This document shows positions 1 to 5,245 of a stretch of 5,245 nucleotides of DNA, piece after piece; positions within the stretch are counted from its first letter, which is position 1, and each line of letters starts with the position of its first letter. The stretch is taken from the NCBI GenBank assembly GCA_028696495.1, contig JAQVGY010000033.1, forward strand, positions 1 through 5,245, written 5' to 3'. A model generated the notes under the pieces. The model ran no database searches. It was not told the origin of the DNA and worked only from the letters and a program-made list of their open reading frames with translations. The position numbers were made by a program, and so were the translations under genes. Origin of the DNA: Atribacterota bacterium. GTDB lineage: Bacteria; Atribacterota; Phoenicimicrobiia; Phoenicimicrobiales; Stramentimicrobiaceae.

Positions 1-563
1 GCAGAAATGATTTTATGTTCATTATGATTATAGGAGATGTGATTTATTCCATAAATCAAAGTAGTGCAGTCCTCCGGTATCTTTTTGGATTTATCCTTTA
101 TTTTAAAGGGCGCACTGTTGATAACCTTTTGCACTCCGGCAGACAGATGTCCCCTCAGGCTCCCTTTCTCGCTATCTTCATCAATAGCAGGGTCATTAAA
201 GGCACCGGTGGTGTCAATTGCTAATTTAACTCCATATTCTCTCCAGTTAATATTTTTAGGATTTCTCGTTTCACATAATATTTTGACCGGTTTTCCAAAA
301 ATCTCTAAAAGATTCTCTTCTTCATCAATAATCTTAATATCTCTTTCAGCTTTTATCCCAAACAAAAATTTTTCTATGGAACCATAGGTGGAATCGGCAC
401 CGATTAAGCTGGCGATATTTTGTAGGTTCTTTCCTACAGGTCGTCCTGTATTTATAATAAAACTATCAAAATAGTTCTCCTGCAGGTGATACCATAATGT
501 CAATTTACCTATACGGCCCAATCCATTTATGCCCAGACAGTTTTTTGTACTTTTAAAATTCAA
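1..563 (-). CDS. Glyceraldehyde-3-phosphate dehydrogenase homologue, long form, N-terminal part (3' end outside window)
   Basis: Classical GAPDH reversibly converts glyceraldehyde 3-phosphate, NAD(P)+ and phosphate to 1,3-bisphosphoglycerate in the cytosol. The frame is open to the window edge (187 full codons). With a TTG start, the Rossmann motif GINGLGRIG is at residues 11-19, DSTYG at 57-61, NPKNINW at 101-107, DTTGAF at 117-122, INSAPFKIKD at 148-157 and YGINH at 171-175. The fragment ends at KIIS(A), right before where the catalytic SCTT motif should follow. The catalytic Cys would thus be near residue 190, against about 150 in classical GAPDH. Part of the extra length is an insertion at about 124-138 (ending GSLRGHLSAG). 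The usual NAD-binding Asp after the second strand is replaced (INTGR, 37-41). An SD-like AAGGGG 11 nt upstream favours the TTG; an in-frame ATG at 584-582 adds seven residues but lacks an SD. The family is clear; catalytic direction and cofactor are inferred. Confidence 0.88.
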   Translation of the reverse strand, partial: MNFKSTKNCLGINGLGRIGKLTLWYHLQENYFDSFIINTGRPVGKNLQNIASLIGADSTYGSIEKFLFGIKAERDIKIIDEEENLLEIFGKPVKILCETRNPKNINWREYGVKLAIDTTGAFNDPAIDEDSEKGSLRGHLSAGVQKVINSAPFKIKDKSKKIPEDCTTLIYGINHISYNHNEHKIIS

Positions 564-567
564 TTTA

Positions 568-3500
568 TTAGCTTCCCCTTTCATCGAAATATGATATCTG
601 TTCTAAATCAATAGTATGATGACCTTTATAAATATTCCCCAGGTTAGCATCTATAGCAATCTCATCACCCGGTTGGAATTCATGGTCGTCAATAAAACAT
701 TTTCTTTCCCCTTCCAGCACTATCAGATGTTTGCAATTCACCACACATATTTTCCCTAACTGGGCAGCCGTAACGGCAGCATGGGAGGTGACTCCACCAC
801 GTGCTGTCAGCAATCCATCACATTCAAAAATCATCTCTATATCATCAGGTACCGTATCAGGTCGAATTAAGATTTTATGGTCCTGGGGATATTTCTCCAC
901 CAGCATTCTCATATCTTCTAAATTAAAAGCAATGCGCCCATTCATTGCCCCTCTTCCTATTCCAATTCCCGTTCCAACCAGATATTTAAGAATATCCGGA
1001 CTGGTAAATACAGGTATCTTTTCCTGTTCTTTTAAGACATATGGCCTGGTTTGCAAAATATATAAATCTTTTTTGCGTTTTGATTTAAAAGTAAATTCTA
1101 TTTCCTGGTGTTCATAACCTCTCTCATAGATTAACTCTCTGGATAGCTTCAGTAATCTTTGATATATCTTCGGGAATTGTATTTCCAGGGATTTTCCTTT
1201 GAGATGAGGGAATTTTTCATTTTGAAATTCAGAGATAGGCAGGGTATAGACTAAGCCGGATACTATATCCTCTCCCTGACTGCAGCAGGTAAAATCACCA
1301 TATAGAGTGACCTCAGAACTCTTTTCAAAGGGTATCTTGGTAAAGAATACACCGGTGCCGGATTTGGAATTTATATTTCCTAAAATCATCTCCTGTACGA
1401 TTACGGCTGTTCCCCATTCTTCGGCAATCTGAAGCTTCTTGCGAAATATTTGAGCCCTATCATTGTACCAGGATTGGAATACCAGCATTATAGCCTGAAA
1501 TAGCTGTTTGAAAGGGTCTTCTTCTAATTTGATTCCATAGTTTAGCAATAAATCCTTATAAGAAAAGGCAATTTCCTTCATCTGGTCTATGCTGAAATCT
1601 CTCTTTTCTTTTACCTGGTATATTTCTTTATATTTTAGGATAAGTTTATCAAACTCATCCCGCTCTATACCATGAGCCATACCCCAGTTTTGTAATAATC
1701 TTCGATAGGAGTCCCAGGCAGCCCATCCATAGCCAGGGGTTTTGCTTAAACTTTCCACTATCTCGTCATTCATGCCAATATTCAAAATGGAATCCATCGC
1801 TCCGGGCATAGGGATGACAGTGCCTGAACGGACTGAAAGCAAGAGAGGATTTTTTTTATCTCCCAGCTTTTTTTTTGTTATTCTTTCTAATTCTACTAAT
1901 TTATCTATTATCATTCCCAATACTGCCTGGTGCATTTCAGGAAATTGCATAATAGCTTCTCTATCTCGAAACCACTCTGTGGTAAGCACAAAACCCGGCG
2001 GGATTGGGAATCTATAAGAATATAATTTTTTTAGATAATAGGCTTTGGCACCTAAAAATATCTGATTATCTACCTTAGGATTAGATTTATGCAAGGACGT
2101 GGTCAGCAATCTAGGGTTATAGTTGAGCAGCATGTCTGTTACTTCAGGATTTAATCTGCCCAGCATATTTTTTAAAGTAGTCAGTATTTTGGAGACATAA
2201 TTATCCAGGCTCTGCACCAGAAAAGCCGAGACAATCATTTTTCGGTAAAACTCCTCTGATTTTCTGTAGATAATATGTTCCTGAATAGTCTTATTTATAG
2301 TATCGGCTCCTTTTATATTTTGTTGAATAATTATTTTCAAGGAAGAATTGAAGGGCAGTATATAATAATTATCGATTATTTCTTTAACATTGAGAGTAAT
2401 GAATGAAAAAATATTTACAAACTGGTCCATGGAAAAGGTGGTAGACTTGAAACTATAATTAAGCATCTCCAGATGGGAATTGAAGTTCTCATTGGAAATA
2501 CCATTTAAACTTAACCCTTCTTTAAATAAATCCAGAATTTTAGCAGCATTATGGAAACCATCAATAGTCATATATTCCAGATCCCTCTGAGCGATGTATT
2601 TACTGATAAGAAAATCGGTAAATCTCTCCAAACGTAAAACCAGCCCCATTGCCTCAAATTTCTGTTCAGAATATTGTCCATACATAGAGGGTATACCTGA
2701 GGCGATATGCCGCTTGAGATAGATACTCTCCTGGGCTTCAGTTTTAGGGGATTCCAGAATAATCTTCTTTAAACTGGATATCATACGGAAGAGGTGTTTT
2801 ACGGCAGTATCACATCTGTTATTTTTAATACTTCTTTCTAATTTCTCTATTTCTTTGCTATTAAAAAAACTCGATTTACGTAAATCGATAAAGACATATT
2901 TGTAATCGAGGGTATATTTGTGTTTTAAAAGCTGATAGAGTTCAATCAGGTAAATCACCCGTTTGCTGCCACTTTCTTCCAGCTCAATTGTTTGATTTAA
3001 AACCTTTCTGATTTCATCTATATTATCCTCCAGTACGGCTTCCGGGGTTAACTTTAGCGTGTTACAGAGTTGATTTACAATATTGTGTGCCTGAACAAAC
3101 CATTTTCCTGATGGAGATAATTCTCTTTGGACATCCTGAGGGAGGTATTCTAAGAGAGGTTCATAATTTTTATCATACCAGAAACGGAAAATCCTTCTTA
3201 TCAGCTCTATCTGAGTGTTATTACTCTCTGTGTGTACCTGTTTTCTTAAAAAATGAATCAGTTTATCCTCACTATAGGATAGCTTATCTATATCTGTGGA
3301 TATTTCCCTTATCCTTCCCTCTGCTCCAATTGTGTCAAAATAAACCGGGAAAAGGTTCAATAACTGTTTTATTAAGATATAATTCGGCTTAATATCACTA
3401 TTGAGTAATTGGCTTATATCTCTTTGGAACAGGTCGTTATCATGTATAAGTACTCCTCCTTCCCGTAAGTTGACAATTAGAGCAGCGATTAATCTGCTGC

Positions 3501-4683
3501 TATGGCGCGGGGAACACTTTATTAAATGAAGCCATAATCGAATCATCCTTAGATGATTATTATCGGTCTGAACCTGCCACTCATCATCGATTTTTATTTC
3601 ACTGGGATAGATAAAGCCAAATTTGATAAGATAATCAATAAAAATATCTATATATAGCTGTTCTCCTGTTTCATATATCTTCTGACCCAGTTTTAAGAGG
3701 CATTCCAGAATCTTTTCTATGTTTTCAGCCTTGATGCTTTCAAAGAGAGAGAAGGTATTGTTTAAAAAATCATCCAGGGATAACTCTTTGAGTTCCTCAA
3801 TAGTAAATCTGGTATATAGATGAGCCAGCTCTACTAATAAGGTATCTTTAAACCCGAGCATTGCCGGGGTCTCCAGTAAATAGTAGAGGAAATAAATATT
3901 TTCTAAAACGGGGGTATCTTTTTCCATTAAAGAGGTCAACTCATTTAAGAGTTCTTTGAAGCCGGTAATGGTCTCCAATTCCTCCCAGCTGCCGGCTTGA
4001 GACAGCCTTTCCTCTACCTCTTCAATGAGCTGTTTTTCTTTTTCAGTGATATTTAAAATATCATCATTATATTTTTCAGAAAAGTATCTGTCCTGCCCTT
4101 CAGACCATTGCTGAAAATTTAGCTGCTCTCGCCACATAGCAATATTTTCCTTGAGAGCCCCTTCCAGCAAATCTTCCATTCTCTGCAAATAATCTCTTCC
4201 CTTTACAAACTGTACAGGAAGCCTCTTCAATAAACTGGAGGCATATATTCTGATTTCTGGATCATCGAGTAAGGTATTCTCCAGAATTGTGAGTATATCT
4301 CCAACAAGTGTATCAATTCCAATACCATCATTTTGAATTATCTCCAGAATAAACTCCACCAAAGTATTAAGAAATAACCATTTATCCTGTTTGCCAAGCC
4401 CCTCAATGTTTAGTAGTTTATTGAATAATGTTAATATTGCCTGAAAAGCCTTTTTTGATTCCTGGTGAGCTTTATAAAACCACATATCACTTAGGGCTAC
4501 CTCTCTCAACCCGTCATGAATTAATTTTGGTTTGTGCGGAGTATCGTGAATTTTTGTCAAGAGGTTTTTTATTCTCTGATTGATACCAAAATGGGTAGAA
4601 GATATTTCTAAAAGCCATTTTTGCTCAGTAGAAAGTTTCTCTTCTATTGCTATTTCTTGATTATCTTTTTGCGATATTGACAT
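568..4683 (-). CDS. PPDK-like dikinase: unknown ~860-residue N-terminal region, ATP-grasp domain and phosphohistidine domain, no PEP-binding barrel
   Basis: The protein has 1371 residues. Residues ~1-860 are Leu/Ile/Lys/Glu-rich and look helical; I recognise no family, though LLDDPEIRIYASSLLKRL (138-155) resembles one HEAT repeat. Residues ~870-1215 match the PPDK ATP-grasp domain (Pfam PPDK_N type): LGAKAYYLKK with K880, PIPPGF, SVRSG with R952, MPGAMDSILNIGMND, AWDSYRR (989-995), SGTGVFFT (1108-1115), QGED (1136-1139), EIEF (1194-1197) and LQTRP with Q1211. Residues ~1220-1365 match the PEP-utilizer swivelling domain: IRPDTVPDD, then TARGGVTSHAAV with the expected phospho-acceptor H1301. 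Known relatives move phosphate from ATP to this His and then to an acceptor such as pyruvate. The chain stops where PPDK's TIM barrel would begin, so calling it pyruvate, phosphate dikinase is not justified. No signal peptide or membrane segment is evident, so it is probably cytosolic. It starts 38 nt after birA and its end touches the GAPDH gene, so cotranscription is likely. The substrate is unknown. Confidence 0.93.
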   Translation of the reverse strand: MSISQKDNQEIAIEEKLSTEQKWLLEISSTHFGINQRIKNLLTKIHDTPHKPKLIHDGLREVALSDMWFYKAHQESKKAFQAILTLFNKLLNIEGLGKQDKWLFLNTLVEFILEIIQNDGIGIDTLVGDILTILENTLLDDPEIRIYASSLLKRLPVQFVKGRDYLQRMEDLLEGALKENIAMWREQLNFQQWSEGQDRYFSEKYNDDILNITEKEKQLIEEVEERLSQAGSWEELETITGFKELLNELTSLMEKDTPVLENIYFLYYLLETPAMLGFKDTLLVELAHLYTRFTIEELKELSLDDFLNNTFSLFESIKAENIEKILECLLKLGQKIYETGEQLYIDIFIDYLIKFGFIYPSEIKIDDEWQVQTDNNHLRMIRLWLHLIKCSPRHSSRLIAALIVNLREGGVLIHDNDLFQRDISQLLNSDIKPNYILIKQLLNLFPVYFDTIGAEGRIREISTDIDKLSYSEDKLIHFLRKQVHTESNNTQIELIRRIFRFWYDKNYEPLLEYLPQDVQRELSPSGKWFVQAHNIVNQLCNTLKLTPEAVLEDNIDEIRKVLNQTIELEESGSKRVIYLIELYQLLKHKYTLDYKYVFIDLRKSSFFNSKEIEKLERSIKNNRCDTAVKHLFRMISSLKKIILESPKTEAQESIYLKRHIASGIPSMYGQYSEQKFEAMGLVLRLERFTDFLISKYIAQRDLEYMTIDGFHNAAKILDLFKEGLSLNGISNENFNSHLEMLNYSFKSTTFSMDQFVNIFSFITLNVKEIIDNYYILPFNSSLKIIIQQNIKGADTINKTIQEHIIYRKSEEFYRKMIVSAFLVQSLDNYVSKILTTLKNMLGRLNPEVTDMLLNYNPRLLTTSLHKSNPKVDNQIFLGAKAYYLKKLYSYRFPIPPGFVLTTEWFRDREAIMQFPEMHQAVLGMIIDKLVELERITKKKLGDKKNPLLLSVRSGTVIPMPGAMDSILNIGMNDEIVESLSKTPGYGWAAWDSYRRLLQNWGMAHGIERDEFDKLILKYKEIYQVKEKRDFSIDQMKEIAFSYKDLLLNYGIKLEEDPFKQLFQAIMLVFQSWYNDRAQIFRKKLQIAEEWGTAVIVQEMILGNINSKSGTGVFFTKIPFEKSSEVTLYGDFTCCSQGEDIVSGLVYTLPISEFQNEKFPHLKGKSLEIQFPKIYQRLLKLSRELIYERGYEHQEIEFTFKSKRKKDLYILQTRPYVLKEQEKIPVFTSPDILKYLVGTGIGIGRGAMNGRIAFNLEDMRMLVEKYPQDHKILIRPDTVPDDIEMIFECDGLLTARGGVTSHAAVTAAQLGKICVVNCKHLIVLEGERKCFIDDHEFQPGDEIAIDANLGNIYKGHHTIDLEQISYFDERGS
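575..580 (-). promoter_or_regulatory. Probable ribosome binding site of the GAPDH gene, inside the end of the dikinase-like gene
   Basis: AAGGGG pairs with the 16S anti-SD if one G-U wobble is allowed and lies 11 nt before the TTG at 563-561. It sits in the last codons of the upstream gene, whose TAA is at 570-568. It is the reason for preferring TTG over the in-frame ATG at 584-582, which has no purine-rich tract before it. The arrangement suggests translational coupling. Confidence 0.45.
2871..2888. repeat. Perfect 18-bp palindrome inside the dikinase-like gene
   Basis: TCGATTTACGTAAATCGA equals its own reverse complement over all 18 bases; the flanking bases do not pair. It lies within the coding sequence (encoding part of FIDLRKSSFF), in the unrecognised N-terminal region. 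A perfect 9+9 palindrome is not expected often in a window of this size, but one can arise by chance. No function is assigned. Confidence 0.5.
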
Positions 4684-4699
4684 TTTTTGTTTTTGATAT

Positions 4700-4705
4700 C
4701 CTCCC
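4700..4705 (-). promoter_or_regulatory. Ribosome binding site of the dikinase-like gene, unusually far from the ATG
   Basis: GGGAGG lies in the 38-nt gap after birA and is the best SD match there; a second purine tract (AGAGGAG) lies just upstream of it. The spacer to the ATG at 4683 is 16 nt and A-rich, longer than the usual 5-10 nt. No ATG, GTG or TTG lies in frame between the SD and this ATG, so the start is kept. I see no -35/-10 pair in this gap, which supports readthrough from birA. Confidence 0.6.
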
Positions 4706-4721
4706 TGTTCTCCTCTTTTCT

Positions 4722-5245
4722 TTAAGGCAAAACACTACCGGATATTATCTCCTCTATTTCCCCGGTGTCTGTTTTTAATATTAAGGCACCTTTTTCACTA
4801 AGAGCAATGGCTTTTCCGGTAATAATTTTATCCCCAATATTCACATCAATTCTTTTTCCCAATATATTATTATAAGACTTCCATTCTTTAAGTATCAAGG
4901 CAGAATCTCCCTTTTTCAGAAGCTCATAATACCCCTCCAATTCAATACAGAGATTCCGTATAAAATTTGCCCTGATAATGGATTGTCCGCTAACTTCTTT
5001 TAAGGATAGCGTGTTTTCTCGGATTTCCTCAGGCAGGTGTGTGGAATCATTATTAGCATTTATGCCAATTCCCACTATGACCCACTTAATAGTATTTGCT
5101 ACCGTACTCATCTCAGTTAGTATACCACATACTTTTCGATTATCTATTAAAACATCATTGGGCCACTTAATCTGAACATTGGTTTGGGGAAATAACTTAA
5201 TGATGGTTTTTGTCACAGCCACAGCTGCCATAAGGGTAATGAGAG
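4722..5245 (-). CDS. birA: Biotin--[acetyl-CoA-carboxylase] ligase, C-terminal part (5' end outside window)
   Basis: This enzyme makes biotinyl-5'-AMP from biotin and ATP and attaches biotin to a lysine of carrier proteins such as the acetyl-CoA carboxylase BCCP subunit. About 173 codons are present. The catalytic core shows IKWPND (Lys codon at 5168-5166, matching the active-site lysine of E. coli BirA), then NRKVCGILTE and IVGIGINAN, all in the family order. The last ~50 residues (from LGKRIDV to SGSVLP) match the small SH3-like C-terminal domain, with the usual GKAIALSEKGALIL pattern. The frame continues without a stop through the right edge, with residues LITL before the first visible Met. 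That Met (5231-5229) is therefore internal and not the start. The biotin-binding GRGR-type loop and any N-terminal helix-turn-helix lie outside, so whether this BirA is also a repressor cannot be judged. It is followed closely by the dikinase-like gene, probably on one transcript. Confidence 0.95.
   Translation of the reverse strand, partial: LITLMAAVAVTKTIIKLFPQTNVQIKWPNDVLIDNRKVCGILTEMSTVANTIKWVIVGIGINANNDSTHLPEEIRENTLSLKEVSGQSIIRANFIRNLCIELEGYYELLKKGDSALILKEWKSYNNILGKRIDVNIGDKIITGKAIALSEKGALILKTDTGEIEEIISGSVLP

Noticed and set aside
15..387. Two overlapping open frames on the + strand
   Set aside because: They lie antisense to the GAPDH coding sequence, whose minus-strand translation has clear family motifs; their products resemble nothing.
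731..1117. Open frame of 128 codons on the + strand
   Set aside because: It is a shadow of the highly conserved phosphohistidine-domain region on the minus strand.
3087..3392. Open frame of 101 codons on the + strand
   Set aside because: It lies antisense within the dikinase-like gene, without a family match or an obvious ribosome binding site.
4047..4063. Inverted repeat TGATATTT-A-AAATATCA
   Set aside because: It is almost pure A/T, has a one-base centre, and lies inside coding sequence; chance is sufficient.
568..4683. Annotation as ordinary pyruvate, phosphate dikinase or PEP synthase
   Set aside because: The PEP/pyruvate-binding TIM barrel is absent and nothing in the remaining 5' region resembles it.
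568..4683. Glucan/phosphoglucan water dikinase, suggested by the ~1400-aa length
   Set aside because: In those enzymes the phospho-His domain precedes the ATP domain; here the order is ATP domain then His, as in PPDK, and no carbohydrate-binding module is recognisable.
4722..5231. Met at 5231-5229 as the start of birA
   Set aside because: The upstream codons stay open and read LITL, and the essential N-terminal part of the catalytic domain would be missing, so this Met is internal.

Overview
The window is a compact bacterial operon fragment. All genes lie on the minus strand, so it reads from right to left: the 3' part of a biotin--protein ligase gene (birA), a complete 1371-codon gene for a large dikinase-like protein, and the 5' part of a glyceraldehyde-3-phosphate dehydrogenase (GAPDH) gene. 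The birA and GAPDH genes both run off the window edges. The DNA is A+T-rich, ATA and AGA/AGG codons are common, Shine-Dalgarno-like purine tracts are visible, and the genes sit 38 nt apart or overlap. This fits a low-GC bacterium, possibly an anaerobe or an uncultured lineage, but the phylum cannot be fixed from this sequence.

Layout on the + strand coordinates: 1-563 (or 584) is a GAPDH homologue that stops just before its expected catalytic Cys. 568-4683 is the dikinase-like protein. 4684-4721 is a short spacer holding a ribosome binding site. 4722-5245 is the C-terminal part of BirA. No RNA gene, mobile element, CRISPR array or convincing promoter or terminator is visible, and no stretch over 300 bases lacks a gene.

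The most interesting item is the central gene. Its last ~500 residues match the ATP-grasp nucleotide-binding domain and the phosphohistidine swivelling domain of pyruvate, phosphate dikinase (PPDK), with nearly all catalytic residues kept. The protein ends where PPDK would begin its PEP/pyruvate-binding TIM barrel. In place of the barrel it has an ~860-residue, apparently helical N-terminal region that I do not recognise. It therefore looks like a dikinase/phosphotransferase whose acceptor is unknown. Its tight linkage to a long-form GAPDH suggests, as inference only, a role in lower glycolysis or gluconeogenesis or in controlling that flux. BirA probably shares the transcript without sharing the pathway.
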